A stretch of DNA of 64,000 nt, taken from NCBI GenBank assembly GCA_029990175.1, contig JARKIP010000003.1, positions 372,001-436,000 on the forward strand. Reading direction: 5' to 3'. The first letter of the stretch is position 1. Every line of letters starts with the position of its first letter. A program made the translations under genes and the position numbers. The notes under the pieces were generated by a model. It was not told the origin of the DNA. It did not search any database and was given only the letters and a program-made list of their open reading frames with translations. Shown in pieces: positions 44,614 through 58,110 of the stretch. Source of the DNA: Petunia secreta (taxonomy: Eukaryota > Streptophyta > Magnoliopsida > Solanales > Solanaceae).

Positions 44614-45128
44614 TTATGTTCTTGACACTTTATCTTGATCAACCACTTTATCATCTTCTTTAATAGGTTCTTTGGCAATTACCTTCTCAGTACTAGGAAT
44701 AGGTTTTATCGTGGTCTCTTTCTTAGCAGGGTCATTGCCAACCAGTTTGGCAGAGTCATCAACATGCTCAATGTCTGGCACAATGGCTAGTGCTCCTTTA
44801 GATAATTCTTGCTCCTTGTCTAAGTCTCTGTCATTACTCAAAGTGACTTCCATCAATTGATAAGGATTTTGATCCTTAGGATTCACCAGAGTGTCGCCCG
44901 GCAAAGCAACAGTCTTTTATGTAAAGCATGGGACAGTTGTCCCAACTTGGTCTCTATACCCTTTATTGCAGTGTCATGTGCTGCCACTTGGTCTTGAAGC
45001 TGCTTATTAAATCCCATCATAGCCTGCACCATAGTCTTAATCTCAGCTATATCGTTCGCCTACTGTAGGGGTAAAGTTGCTTGTTGTTACACGAGCCTAA
45101 ATTGACCCTGTTGATTGTATTTCTTCCA
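44614..45128 (-). pseudogene. Athila gag-protease linker
   Basis: An acidic, low-complexity frame ('MPGDTLVNPKDQNPYQLM', 44904-44614) plus broken frames to 45128. The position between nucleocapsid and protease and the Lys/Glu/Pro bias match the poorly conserved linker of Athila Gag-Pol. No domain recognised. Confidence 0.5.
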
Positions 45129-45534
45129 TTACCAATAATTCACAAAGATAACATCTTCAGTACAAGCAAGAAATTCAGCATCAGAAAAATTACCAGGATC
45201 GGGAACTTGAGTCTGAGCACGTGAGTCTACTTGGTAAACAAGTTTCAGCATGTTCCCATTGAATTGTTTTAGGGCCACATCTAGCATAGTTTGCAACTTT
45301 GACATTTGTTCTTCCATCCTAGAAGTAATACTAGCAGCTAAAGCCCATGTACCTGAGCCAGTAGATTCATCCCTTCTAAGCCAGTTTGAGTTTTGAGCCA
45401 TCGTGTCTAGCAACGTTTTCGCTTCAGCAAATGTATTACTCAAAAACACTCCTCCATCTGCTGCATCCAAAGTTCCCTTAGTTTGATCTCCCATACCCAT
45501 GAAGATCCTTTGGCCCAACATTTAGTCAGGAATA
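45129..45534 (-). pseudogene. Athila gag, C-terminal part
   Basis: Reads 'MLGQRIFMGMGDQTKGTL', 'DAADGGVFLSNTFAEAKTL', 'NSNWLRRDES', which corresponds to the segment after the capsid core in Athila Gag (F..GL...TR...D...GG....T..EA..LL..MA.NS..W). One stop just before the Met probably replaces a Trp codon. It continues, across the solo LTR, the gag frame that stops at 61740. Confidence 0.8.
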
Positions 45535-45539
45535 ACATG
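45535..45539. repeat. Target-site duplication ACATG (left)
   Basis: ACATG next to the TGTCACATCC edge of the solo LTR. The partner at 61735-61739 reads CCATG, four of five bases equal. Removing one copy with the LTR restores the gag frame. Confidence 0.75.
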
Positions 45540-47685
45540 TGTCACATCCCTTTTTTAACTTAAGAAAGTGGTTTTAAAGGTTGTGACGGTATCAAAGGTA
45601 CACGAATAATTAAGAGATTTTCAGGTGTGCCAAGTCACCAAAGTGGTATGCCTAAAACACCTATGACTCGTTTAGTGGTCTACGCCGGGTAAGGATCTCG
45701 GTTGACTCTCGGGAAGGTGTTAGGCACCCTCGAGTACTGTACCAGTCATAGTTGCTTTCATTGACGCATTTCGACTCTTTGTAATTTTTTGTTGTATTTT
45801 TCCTTGTCTTGTTACGCTTTGATTTATTAATTAATTTGTTCATTTAAATCGAGATATAATCGTGCGAGTACTTCACTCGTCCGAAATATTCCGACTTAAA
45901 TTAGTTAAATCACGCATGCACTTCACCTGTTCGAAATCTCTTAATTTAAAATGAGTTTCCAAATGAACAATGAGTTGGCGGATGTTCAGGTCTAAACCCA
46001 ATAAAAACACCTTGATTTAGCCTAGTCATGCTCTTTATAATGTTGTTACTACCGTGTTCCTTTGCTCATTAATTCACTCTTAAACATTGCAAATTCGCTA
46101 CTAGTTCCCTTTACCATGTTCAACTATCCTATTTACACACACTTGAATATTTGTGCTTACAAGTTGGTTTGCGACTATTCAGAAAAAAAAAAACAGCCTA
46201 CATTTTTGCCTAATTATTTTGGTCAAATCTATCCATTTGCTAATTGTTTTCCAGAATTTACGCCTAATTTTAGGTTGCTCGTTTGTTTACTATGGGCCAG
46301 ATTTCAATAGTAAATTTGCATGGATCTCCCAGTTTGCTATATGTTTCGATTTTGGCAATTTTATACAGTTACTCAGCATTTGCAGAAGTTTTGTGCAGTC
46401 TTACTTTACAAACCAAATAACAACAAAACATAAATAGGATGATAAAGTTTAAAACTCAAACATGTCACATTTATAGCTAATCTTTTACATGATTAAGGCC
46501 TAAACATGGCTAATGCTAAATATTTCATACAAGAAAGGTTAGAAACGGAATACCTAATAGCAAACACACCCCCAATGCAGCAAGTTATGCCAAATGGACC
46601 ACTCCAAAAGCTCAGAAGCAATATCAACAACGAACATAAACAGCAAAACAACTGCCTTAAACTTAACCTTAGACCAAACTTTTATCTTTAATTTGAACCC
46701 TTTAATTTCTATTACCAGACACTTTCTTTACCTCCCATCTTTCTCTCTATTTTTCTACGCACCTCTCTCTATTTTTCCCTTTCTTTCTTGTCTTTTGCTA
46801 TCTCTCATATCTGAATTTTTAATAGTAAAAAGTAGTATTTTTCAGCTCTTAGTGAAGTATAGAGAGAAAAGTATTTTTCTATGATGTTATTCACCTAAGA
46901 CTTGTCCCTTAAAATGAGAAGAAATCAGCCATTAAATAGGCTCAAAATGAGCTGTTGGACAGCTCATTTTTGTCAACAAAATCCCATGCCTATGATACTT
47001 GGCCAAAGGCCATAAATACAAGAGCATGCCTTACACTAGGCACCAAAAATATGGCAGAGAAAGCCTTGTTTCCAGCTGCCAAAAGTACTTTCTTTTGTCT
47101 TCTTAATTGACATTTGACTCTATTTTTATGACAACAATATCTGAATTCTTTAAACTTGGACTTGCTATAGTCCAAACACAATCCCTATTCTTAAGTAATT
47201 CTAGCTCCCAGCCCAAACTAATACTAATAGTAGCTAATTTAATTTAACGATCATCATATTTTGACATTACACAAAGCCAACATATTATCAACAACTCACG
47301 CTCAGATAGGATCTAGAAAAAATGGACAAACTTTCCTAGAACTACAGTAGCAAAAACAAATAAGTTGAATCTAAAATTAAGCTTAAGCATCAAGTATTAC
47401 ACCTAAGATATCAGTTCAAGATTCCTTGACATGCAAACAAACCAACAGCTTACCATTTCTTGGCTGACTCAAATCCAAGCTTAAGAAGGGACAAATGCAA
47501 TTATACAGGATTCATACCAAATTAAAAAAAGAAGAGCTGAGTTTGATGCTTCAATATTAATTATAGATTCATGACATTTCATACATAATAACTAAGAAAA
47601 CTAGAGTTTCATGCTCGATAGTGATTCGGCTAACAAATTACACCTAAGCCAAGGAGCTAATTCAGACTAAACAATGCAAACCAAC

Positions 47686-50062
47686 TGAAACGACCTTAGG
47701 TAGTCGTTTCGAGAATTAGGGCCTCGATTGGCGTAATGATAATTTTAAAATCTTTGTAAGGTCCATTAGGACCCGTCTGTAAAATTTGAACTAAATCTGA
47801 CATCGTTTGGCAGGTATCAGAAGAATGTATCAGTTTCCGTTGTCGATAAAAAAAAATTTTAAAAAAGAGGTTTTCGAGCTCGATTTTGGCGAATGAGTTC
47901 CGATTCAAAATGCAAAAGCGCTGTTAGCTTCGTGTGATTATTTGTGACTTGTTTGAACTTTCGAAAGTAAATTTCGAGGTCTCGTTCGGATAGTTTCCGC
48001 TATAGTTTTAAAAATTATTAATTTGATTTCTTTCCGTTTAATTCACATCTTGAGTTTCGAAAATTCGATTTGAGATCCTCCTTAACGATTATGTTACATA
48101 TATTTTTTATAACTTGTTTGAGAAATTTGGGATCATTTCGAGTTTCGTAGGGCTCTGTTTTAATTTTCATCATAGAGATAAAAAGAAATATTAAAGAAAG
48201 GAAAAAAAAAAGAAGAAAAGGAAAGAAAGAATGGTGGTGGTGGTGGCTAGAGGGATTTATGAACATGAACAAAAGAAACGGAAACGAAGCAGAGAAAAAA
48301 AGTCAAAAACGAGAGAAATTAAAGGAAAAGGAGTAGGAAAAAATAGAATTTTCACCCCGAAACATTCAGGTAAGGATGTTAATTCATTATTTTCGTCTAT
48401 TACATGTGTTTGAATATATTTTAACGGTAAAAATTGGGATATTAGACATCATTCTAACTAGTTAAATTGATAGTTTTAAGGGTTAGTTGGACCCTGATAA
48501 TGGGATTGATTATATATTCCTACTCAGGGAGTTATGGGCACCCCGTAAACATTATCTATTAAGATTTTAGTTATGTGATATTGAACCATGTATATATGCC
48601 TGGACTGCGTACTGCCTATGCGAATCTGGTGTCGAGTTCCTGACCGGATTATTCTAAAATGTAAGGAATGAAGCTTTTAGCCTTATATGATATATTTTTC
48701 TATTTATTGAATAGAGTGAGATCGTTTGGCAGTAGATCCAAAGGATAGAGCGGTTGTTGAGTAGCACTTTGGAATAAGGTAAGTAATTGTATCCATTTCT
48801 TTGGAGGCCCTTGACCTTGTGGATATTCTACCACGTGTTCCTTACGTGTGTAGCTGCCGATAGGCGTACTCATTATGCCTTAGCTTTGGATTTACATTGT
48901 ATATTACATGTTATCTCCTGTTGTTGGTATTGCATAGAGCATATGAGCATTGTACTTTTGGTATTGAGCTTGACATATACTTCCCGGTAATCGATGAGAG
49001 TCCCGAGCCGGTGAAGGGTCATTATTGCATATACTTACCGGTAATCGATGAGGGTCCCGAGCCGGTGAAGGGTCATTATTGCATATACTTCCCGGTAATC
49101 GATGATGAGTCCCGAGCCTGTGAAGGGTCATTATTGCATATACTTCCTGGTTATCGATGAGAGTCCCAAGCCGGTGAAAGGTCATTATTGCATATACATA
49201 CCGGTAATCAATGAGGGTCCCGAGTTGGTAAAGGGTGATTATTACATATACTTCCCGGTAGTCGATGAGATTCCCATGCCGGGGAAGGGTTATTATTGCA
49301 TATATCTCCTGGTAAACGATGAGAGTCCCGCACCGGAGATAGGTATCAGGCATATTAGCTGCATTGCATCATACCACATTCATCTCATTTCATTGCACCG
49401 CATGCTAACTATTGTGTGTATTGTATTGTGTTTTGTGTATGCGGTATGTATACCATGTTGTGGACATATTTCAGTTCGCCTATATGTTTCTGGCTATTTT
49501 GCATCCCTAATTGGTTGCTTTAGTTGTATGCGTTTCTGGTTTGTGTTTGCTTAGCTCTTCTCCCTGGCTAGCTATTCTATTCGTTGAGGTGGCTAGTCTG
49601 CCCCTACTTATTGAGTCCTTTTGACTCACCATTGTTTGTTGTTTGTTTTTTGTCTATTTATTTCATTTCGGCAGGTTCGCTCCAGGATTGAGTTCGCCAC
49701 ATTGTTAAGGAGTGAAGACAACTTCAGCTGTCACGATGAGCCAGCTTCTGTTCAGGATGGCCACCAGCTGTATGTTTATTATTTCAATTGTATTTTGCTC
49801 CTTTCAAAAGGCGTATTTTCTCTTTTACTCTTAGATGTCTAGTCTGGATAGCCCTAAGCATAGTATTTTGGTTAGTTAGCTGTAATATCTTTTGTACAGC
49901 TTAGAGGTATCAGTATGTCTGTGTTTTTCTTTAAGTCATGTTCTTATTTATGAGTTGGATTTATATTTATTTTCCTAATTCAGTTGGTAAGGGTTCGCCC
50001 GATGGGTCTAGGGGAGGATGTCGGGTGCCCGCACAGCCTAGCCAAAAATTTGGGCCGTGTCA
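47686..50062 (+). mobile_element. 5' LTR of plus copy (2377 bp)
   Basis: Starts TGAAACGACC and ends GGGCCGTGTCA just before the PBS. Contains poly-purine stretches (48180-48330), the 54-bp minisatellite (about 48983-49345), a CACGTGTTCCTTACGTGTGTAGC block and a GGGAGGATGTCGGGTGCCCGC terminus. Confidence 0.8.
48983..49345 (+). repeat. 54-bp minisatellite, about seven copies, in the 5' LTR
   Basis: The unit begins CGGTAATCGATGAGAGTCCC and continues GAGCCGGTGAAGGGTCATTA, TTGCATATACTTCC; starts near 48983, 49037, 49091, 49148, 49202, 49256 and 49310. The unit length is a multiple of three, so long frames appear on both strands. The 3' LTR has the same array at 54430-54795. Confidence 0.9.
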
Positions 50063-50064
50063 GT

Positions 50065-50076
50065 TGGTATCAGAGC
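50065..50076 (+). other. Primer-binding site, initiator tRNA-Met
   Basis: TGGTATCAGAGC two bases after the 5' LTR. The minus copy has a one-base variant at 58906-58917. Confidence 0.9.
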
Positions 50077-50344
50077 ACGGTTTAGAGTCTACTAGACCAA
50101 GATAGTGTCTAGTAGAGTCTCGCTGATGGGTACGTAGACGTCCGTACTTATCAACGAAATGTTATGATGACATTTAAGAAGTTTCTCTTCCTTCTTTTCT
50201 AATCGTGCGTCGGTCTGGGATGTAAAAATATTTTCGTTAATTCCTTCATAGTAATTGTGAACCGTCGTGCGACAAATTAACAAAGGGTAGGAGTTCCGGA
50301 CGAAGCAGTCTAGCCTTGGGCTAGCGCTGCCCAAGCCCCGAGAG

Positions 50345-52200
50345 TTGTGGATCGTGTTGATGATCCAGTTGTGGAGACCCCAACTTTCCAGCTTGTTGTG
50401 GGCAATGGAAGTAGGGCCTTGTGGTTCCCTCGGCTCTCTACGATGCTTTTATGAAAATCTTGGCGGCAGAGATACTGCAAGAACCTCCTATTCTCTAGGC
50501 AACTCTTCAGGTCGCCGCATATGTAGATATTCGGACTCAGGAAGCTCTTGTTCGAGTTCCTGATGCTGCCCCAGTAAATTATGTTCCAGAGGCAGCATGT
50601 GTTGTGCCTCTAGATATTTTGGCTGGTTAGCTAGCCCAGGTAATAGTTCGATTCGAGTGCCCGAAGAGGCTGCATTATTTTATCTGGTTGAACCTTCAAA
50701 TATTCTCAGGCCATGCATCAGATAGTCCCCGTGAATTTAAAAAAAGAAAAGAAAAAATGATGTCAGCATATCTTTCAGGCTCTTGGTTATTTCGAGCAGT
50801 ATGGTGTTGATTATACTGCTTTCCGGTTTCAGGGTCCAGTCTTGAATTAGTAGACCACTCTTTTATTAACTAGGCACGACTTGCCTAAGCTGACTTCGTG
50901 CTAACTTTCTCGTAGATTCATGGAAAAGTTCCTTTTCCGCAGTGAGCGAGATGAAAAACGTCGCCAGTTTGAGTGGATTGTACAGGGTAGCTTGCCGGTT
51001 TCAGAATATGAGATTGAATTCTCTAGGATGGTTAGATATGCACTACAACTAGTCCATGAACCTTCCGAGAAGGTTCAAAGAATTATTGGTGACCTTTCTC
51101 CTTCCTTAAGATCCAGATGGCTCGAGAAATTGAGGTTGGGACTTTATTTGATGTTGTTGTTGATATTGCTCAGAGGTATTAGGCATACCATAAGTTAGAG
51201 CGGGAAGAGTTAGAGCGGGAGAGCAAGAGATCCCACGGCCCTGGTGGGCACCATGGTATCTCATTTGGAGGTAAGAGTTATGATTATTATGGGAGGTCAC
51301 TTGCCAGGTTATCTCAGCTTGTAGAGCGTGATTCTCATAGTGCGCAAGTAGTTCATCAAGATTAGACTCAATTTTCTCTTTGTAGCTATCAACAATCTGT
51401 CTAGCTTCCATTTTCAGCGAAAAGGTGTTATCATTGTCGTGAGTCTGGTTATCCTTTGAGGAGTTTTTCCTTACTCTGGTAAGTAGATAGTCATCCTTTC
51501 TCTCGTCATCAGGCACCTGCACAGTCGCAGGGGATTTCATTTAGATCTCAATCAGCCAGAGAAATGCCACCATCTAGTAGAGGTCGAGAGCGTGGTGGCA
51601 GTGGTTTTTCAGAAGGTGATTATCAGGGTAGTGGCTCAGCTCAGCTGCAGAACAGTTCAATGAACTGTCATTCTGGCAGGATGCTGAGGTATTCGATGTA
51701 GTAGACCCATATATTTGTTCTTCTATTATATGTGAGTAAGATTTGATTCTTCTGATCAGTCTAGAACTCGTTTATCTTACCATGTTTCCATGGCTTCCTT
51801 GGATGTTGTTTCTATTAAGAATCGGTTGCGGTAGAGGGTGAGCTTCTAGTATGATTTATTACTGGCATTCGTGAGACCATACTAGGTTTAAATGTGAGAG
51901 ATTTGGGAATAAGTCTCGGTATTGTTTGCTTGACATCCTGTAGTGCAACCTTCTGTTATTATGTCAAGTCAATCTACCTCTCTCCTTGGAATTCTGTGTT
52001 AGTAGGGTGATGGGATTCTTATTCGCCACCATCAAAAAGTGATTAGTAAATAATATTCAATCTATGTGTCTCCTTTTGGTTCGTGGCGCTAGTAGAGTCA
52101 TGATATTTTATGAGTTTGTTTCGGTTATAAAAGGGGTTTTAGGTAAATTGTCGGAGTTTCCTTCTTATTGGAAGGTTAAATTGGCATGGATGTTATTCCG
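50345..52200 (+). pseudogene. Decayed gypsy gag and protease of plus copy
   Basis: The gag core is open at 50920-51198: 'RRQFEWIVQGSLPVSEYE' and 'FSRMVRYALQLVHEPSEK', the retrotransposon gag pattern with 'VSEYE..FSRMARYAP'. The nucleocapsid knuckle near 51427-51466 reads 'CYHCRESGYP', with the His of C-x2-C-x4-H lost. Traces of a protease (x-DPxS-like at about 51690-51720) remain in broken frames. Upstream (50345-50640) are N-terminal gag fragments. No RT follows. An antisense frame at 51106-51540 is a shadow. Confidence 0.65.
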
Positions 52201-53117
52201 TAATGCTCATGATAGTCTTCAATTATGATTCTTTACCAAGTTTAACTCGAAAGTAGTCTGCTCTGGTAGCCAAGCAAATAAAAAGATGAGCTCTTAAAGC
52301 TCTAATTATTTATATCCTCAGTTTATTGCCATTTCTTCTTCTTCCGGCACTAGTGAGTTTGGGCGGTTAGTAGCCTCTTGTGATGTTCCCTATGTTGAGC
52401 CAGAGTGCGTGTCAAGGTAGCCGAATAAGCATATTGTTGTTTTTCAAGACTACTAAGGGTAGTGAGAAGCGACATTTGACCCCTGAATTGATCCATCAGG
52501 CGGTGATGCTTATGACAAAGGTATGGAGTTGTGAACTCGAAAGTTGCAGCTGGTTCGCAATCCGAGAGGATAATTTTGTAGCTCAGGTCTGAGTTGCGTT
52601 ATGTTTTTAGATAAGTCTTCCTTAGTCCAATAGACTGTGCGAGGGTGACTATTTCTATTGAAATTAACTTTATGAGTTTATGCTCTAAGTGGAAGAGTAT
52701 TTTTCCAATACCGAATCCTAATATTAAATCTCTAAGACGTTGTTGAAGCGTAAGCTAATTCTTAGCTTCGTCAAACTGTTCTATATCGAAAAGTATATCG
52801 AAGAGGTGATGGTCGGTAGAATTATGTTAATCCATCCAAGAGATTCGTGCATCTTCATTTTGAAAAGTAAAAACCTCATCTCATCATCGAGGAAGGGTTA
52901 GCTTAATCAGAATAAGCTGGGCAATGGTGTTATCATATTGTCCAGATATATTTTATTCCAAGAGATCTGTGTGCGTGTTATAATTCTGATTCTGTAATTA
53001 TGAGATAATGTCTATGGAGTGGTTCATGAAGGTCGTGTAAGTTCTCTTGTTATCTTTGTGAATTTTGATTTAGACTCAGCTCGTTCGAGGACGAACAAGA
53101 GTCTAAGTAGATGAGAA
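52200..53117 (+). other. 3' internal region of plus copy, no pol
   Basis: Broken sequence with no RT or integrase boxes. It ends with CTCGTTCGAGGACGAACAAG (53078-53097), the near-PPT phrase of this group. The PPT itself (AGATGAGAA) is weak. Confidence 0.5.
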
Positions 53118-54803
53118 TGAAACGACTTTAGGTAGTCATTTTGAGAATTAGGACTCCGATTGGCGTTTCGAGAATTAGGACTTCGAGAATGAAACGACCT
53201 TAGGTAGTCTGTAAAATTTTAACTAAATCGGACTTCATTTGGTAGGTATCGGAAGAAGGTATTAGTTTCCGTTGTCGGTAAATTTTTTTTTTAAAAAAGA
53301 GGTTTTCGAGCTCGATTTTGGCGAATGAGCTTCGATTCAAAATGCGAAAGCGTCGTTAGGTTCGTATGATTATTTTGACTTGTGTGAACTTTCGAAAGTA
53401 AATTTCAAGGTCGTTCGGATAGTTTCCGCTAAAATTTCAAAAATTAATAATTTGATCTTTTTCTGTTTAATTTGCATCTTGAGTTTCGGGAATCCGATTT
53501 GAGATCCGCCTCAGCGGGTATGTTACATATATTTTGTATAACTTGTTTGAGAAATTAGGAATTATTACGAGTTTCAGAGGGCTCCGTTTTAATTTTCATC
53601 ACGAAGATAAAAAGAAATATTAAAGAAAGAAAAAAAAAGCAGAAAAGGAAAGAAAGAATGGCGGTGGTGGCTAAAGGGATTTATCCCTTAGCCTGGAAAA
53701 ATCGAAAGAGAACAGAAACAAAAGAAACAGAAATGAAGCAGAGAAAAAAAAGTCAAAACGAGAGAAATTAAAGGAAAATGAGCAATAAAAAATAGAATTT
53801 TCACCCCGAAATATCCAGGTAAGGATGTTACTTCATTATTTTAGTCTATTACATATGTTTGAATATATTTAATGGTAAAAATTGGGATATTAGACATCAT
53901 TCTAATAAGTTAAATTGATAGTTTCAAGGATTTGTTGGATCCCGATAATGAGATTGATTATATATTCGTACTCAGGGAGTTATGGGCAACCCTTAAATAT
54001 AATCTATTAAGAGTTTGGTTATGTGATATTGAACTATGTATATAGGCCTGGACTATGTATTGCCTATGCAAATCAGGTGTCGGGTTCCTGACCGGATTAT
54101 TCTAAGATGTAAGGAATGAAGTCTTTAGCCTTATTTAACATATTTTTCTGCTTATTGAATAGAGTGGATTGTTTGGCAGTGAATCCAAAGGACAAAGCGG
54201 TTGTTGAGTAGAACTTTTGAAAAATGTAAGTGATTATATCCATTTCTTTGGAGACCCTTGGTCTTGTGGATATCCTACCACGTGTTTCTTACGTGTGTAG
54301 CTGCCGATAAGCGTACTCACTACGCGTTAGCTCTGGATTTACATTGTATGTTATATGTTATCCCCTGTTGTTAGTATTGCATGGAGCATATGAGCATTGT
54401 ACTTTGGTTTTGAGCTTGACATATACTTTCCAGTAATCGATGAGAGTCCCGAGCCGGTGAAGGGTCATTATTGCATATACTTCTCGATAATCGATGAGAG
54501 TTCCGAGCAGGTGAAGGGTCATTATTGCTTTTCCTCTCGGTAATCGATGAGGGTCCCGAGCCAGTGAAGGGTCATTATTGCATATACTTCCTGATAGTCG
54601 ATGAGAGTCCTGAGCCGGTGAAGGGTCATTATTGCATATACTTCCTGGTATTCGATGAGAGTCCTGAGCTGGTGAAGGGTCATTATTTCATTTACTTCTC
54701 GGTAATCGATGAGGGTCCTGAGCCGATGAAGGGTCATTATTGCATATACTTTCTGGTAGTCGGTGAGAGTCCCGCGTCGGTGAAGGGTTATCATTGCATA
54801 TTC
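53118..54803 (+). mobile_element. 3' LTR of plus copy, right end missing
   Basis: TGAAACGACTTTAGGTAGTC start, a short internal duplication of the first 40 bases (53118-53205), then collinear with 47686-49345 including the 54-bp array. The last 700 bases of the LTR are lost; the homology stops near 54803. Confidence 0.8.
54430..54795 (+). repeat. 54-bp minisatellite, about seven copies, in the 3' LTR
   Basis: Same unit as at 48983, copies near 54430, 54484, 54538, 54592, 54646, 54700 and 54754, each with private changes. Copy number is about equal in both LTRs, so the array was present when the element inserted. Confidence 0.9.
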
Positions 54804-55524
54804 AGCATTTGGGTACTTTACTTAGCGATGAATTAATTCTAAAACTCAAGCTATAGACGAAATTGAAGGTAGCATAACATTACTTTAATCGCGTAGAGCA
54901 TTTTGACGCAATCTGTCTTCAATTTCGAGTTACGATTGGTGTCCTTCCTTCAAAATCATAAAAGTGGCTTAACCCTTCATTGAAGCACTGTTTCTATCGT
55001 GTATTTTCTGGAAATAACGAAAAGGAAGACATGTTTTCCTTTTACACTTGAAATATTTCAGTTTTAGTCATCTTTTGCGTTTATGTCCCTTTTTCTGGCC
55101 TGACTTCTGATGCTTATATCTTCTTATCCAGATATTGTATGAACAAACCGTCAAAAGTTTTGGAAACTACACTCCAAGACCTTCAATTTTGTATATGATA
55201 TGGCCCCAAAAGACCTCATATAATACACAAAATTAATTGCTGAAAAGGCTCCGTTACAAGGCAATTCCTTAGTCGGTTTTTCCGCAACTTAAATCCCATT
55301 TTTCCCAAACTTTATATTCAATGTATAAACATCTTATATGGTAATATTATGACTTTAAACTCACTTAAATCATTCTTAACATGTCATTAGAATGATATAC
55401 GTCACTTTGGACATATGGGGTGTAACAATCTTCCCCCGTTAGGAACATTCGTCCTCGAATGTTAAATGAAGTACGTAGAAGCATTAAGCAACGATCTGTT
55501 ACCTACTTGTAGTAGTGAAGAGAT
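54804..55524 (-). mobile_element. LTR fragment with PPT from another gypsy element
   Basis: On the minus strand GAGGACGAATGTTCCTAACG is followed by a GGGGGAAG tract and TTACACCCCATATG. This is the typical 3' internal end, PPT and LTR start of a Tekay/Del-type element. About 600 bp of LTR extend left to the truncated 3' LTR of the plus copy. The sequence fills the junction between the two inverted copies. Origin within the minus copy or as a separate insertion is not settled. Confidence 0.55.
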
Positions 55525-57479
55525 GTGAAAGATCAAATTATTTAACTTTCGGCATTTTAGCGGAAGCTAGCCGAACAAACACGAAATCCACTTTCGAAAA
55601 AGTACAAAAGTCACAAATAATCATACGAACCTAACTGCGCTTTCGGATTTTGAATCGGAGCTCGTTCACCAAAACCGAGCTCGAAAATCTCTTTTTTGTA
55701 TCTATCGACAATAAAAACTGAAACCTTCTTCCGTTGCCTACCAAACGAGGTCTAATTTGGCTCAAATTTTACAGACAGGTCATAATGGATATTACGAAGT
55801 TTTTTTTTAATTATTGGCACACCAATCGGAGTCCTAACTTCCAAAACGACTAACCGATGTCGTTTCATTCTCCTCCACTTAAACTCTCGTTCGTTCTCGA
55901 ACGAGCCTAAGTTTAAAGAAAATTCCGCACAGATAACAAAAGAACTTTCACGACCTTCATAAGCTATTCAACGGACATTATCTCATGATTGCAGAATCAG
56001 AATTATAACACGAACACCGAACTCTTGGAATAAAATATATCTGGATAATATGATAACATCATTGCACAACTTATTCGGACTAAGCTGACCCTTTCTCGAT
56101 CATGAGAGAAGAGTTCTATATTTTCGAAATGAAGATACACGCAACTCTTGATGGGCTAACATGATTCCACCAACGAATCACCTCGTCGATATACTGTCGA
56201 TATAGAACAGTCGATGAAACAAAGAATTAGCTTACGCTTCAGCAACGCCTTAGAGATTTAATATTATGATTCGAATCAATTGGATGAAGACTCCTCCACG
56301 TAGAGCATAAATTTATACAAATAATTTGAATAGAAATAGTCACCCTCACATAACCTGCTGGATTAAGGAAGACTTATCTGAGTAAATAATGCGGCTCAGA
56401 CCTGAGCTACCAAATTACTCTCTCGAGTTGCCAAACAGCTGCAACTCTCGAGTTCACAACTCTATACATTTTCTATAAGCACCACCGCCTGATGGATCAA
56501 ATAAAAGGTCAAATGACGCCTCTCATTACCCTTAGTAGCCTTGAAAAACAACCATGTGCTTACCCTGCCACCTTCACACGCACTCTGGCTCAACACAGGG
56601 AACATCACAAGAGGCTACTGACCGCCTAAGCTTACCACTGCCGAACAAAGAAGAGATGGAAACAGACTGAGGATAGAAATAATTAGAGCTATAGGAAGCT
56701 CTTCTTCTTATTTATTTGGCTACCAGAGCTAGACTATTTATGAGTCAAGCTAACCGAAGAATCGCAATTGAAGAAATAGACATTGAATGAGCTTTATGGA
56801 ACAAAATCTATGTCAATTTAACCTTCCTATAAAAGGAAACTCTGACAATTTACCAGAAAACCCTTTTATACTGAGGCAAACTTATAGAATAACATGACTC
56901 TACTAGCGTTTCGAACCAAGAGGAGACACATAGATCGAGTATTACTTACTAACCACTTTATACCGGAAGAAACAATGACACTTTCTAATGGTGAGAAATA
57001 AGAATCCCATCATCCTACCGACACTGAGTTCCAAAGAGAGGTAGACTGACTTGACATTATAACAGAATGAGGCATAACAAAATGCCAAGAAAAAAATACC
57101 GATACTCACCCGCAAATCTCTCGCATTTAAACCAGATAAACTAGTAGGGTCATCATAAATGCCAGGAATAAATCATACAAGAAGCTCACCCCTCTACCGC
57201 GACGGATTCTTAATAGAAACGCCATCCCAGGAAACTATGGAAATATGATATGACAATCATTTCCAAATCGATCGGAAAAATCAAAGCTTACATACATATA
57301 AGTGAGCTAGAAATACTTGGGTGTACTACATCGGATACCTCAGCATCCTGCCAGACTGGCAGTTCATTGAACTGCCGCTACAGCTGAGTTGAGCCACTAC
57401 CCTGACAATCACTTTCTGAAGAACCACTACCACCACACTCTCAACCTCTACTGGATGGTGGAATATCTTTTGTTGATTG

Positions 57480-58110
57480 AGATCTAAATGAAATTCCCTG
57501 CGACGGTAAAGGTGCCTGATGAAGAGAGAAAGGACGACTGCCTACTTGCCAGACTAAAGAAGAACACCCAAAAATGACAGGCTCACGACACTGATAACAC
57601 CTTTCCAGTGAAAATGGAAGATGGACAGTTTGTTGATAGACTATAAAGAGAAAAACTGGGTCTATCTTAATGAACTACTAGCGTATTTTAAGAATTATGC
57701 TTTACCAGCTGAGATAACCTGGCAGGTGACCTCCCAAAATAATCAACACTTTTACCTTCAAACGAGGTATGGTGCCCACCAGGGCCGCGGGATTTCTCAC
57801 TCTCTCGCTCTAACTCTTCTCGCTCTAACTTATGGTATGCCTAATACCTTTGAGCAATATCAACAAAGACATAAAATGAAGTCCCAACGTCAATTTTTCG
57901 AGCCATCTGGGATCTCCAGGAAGGAGAAAGGTCACCAATAAATCTTTGAATCTCTCGAAAGGCTCATGGACTAGTTCTAATGCATATTCAGCCATTCTAT
58001 AGAATTCAATCTCATATTCTGAAACCAACAGGCTACCCTATCCAATCCACTCGAACTGGCAACACTTTTCATCTCGTTCGCTACTCGAAAGGAATTTTTC
58101 CACGAATCTA
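57480..58110 (-). pseudogene. Decayed gypsy gag of minus copy
   Basis: Minus frame 58028-57825 reads 'VSEYEIEFYRMAEYALEL' and 'WLEKLTLGLHFMSLLILL', the counterpart of 50999-51198 in the plus copy. Further fragments flank it. The plus-strand frame at 57621-57941 is its shadow and mirrors the antisense frame of the other copy. Stops and frameshifts throughout. Confidence 0.65.

Larger units (their letters stand above)
47686..54803 (+). mobile_element. Non-autonomous Ty3-gypsy element, plus copy
   Basis: 5' LTR 47686-50062 (TGAAACGACC...CCGTGTCA), PBS TGGTATCAGAGC (50065-50076), internal 50077-53117 with gag remnants and a decayed protease, and 3' LTR from 53118, truncated at about 54803. LTRs share the sequence from TGAAACGAC to a 54-bp minisatellite. 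No RT, RNase H or integrase motif. The gag type (SVSEYE-like) suggests a Tekay/Del-like chromovirus relative. It is tail to tail with the minus copy at 55525-61140. Confidence 0.75.

Noticed and set aside
48983..49345. CRISPR-like array
   Set aside because: Units are directly tandem with no spacers, inside a plant LTR.
48897..49554. Long ORFs on both strands over the 54-bp array (also 54522-54836)
   Set aside because: The repeat unit is a multiple of three and free of stops in several frames, so ORFs arise automatically. The peptide is an 18-residue repeat with no family match.
51106..51540. Antisense ORF conserved as a sense ORF at 57621-57941
   Set aside because: The apparent conservation comes from the two inverted element copies. 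The gag frame is on the other strand in both.
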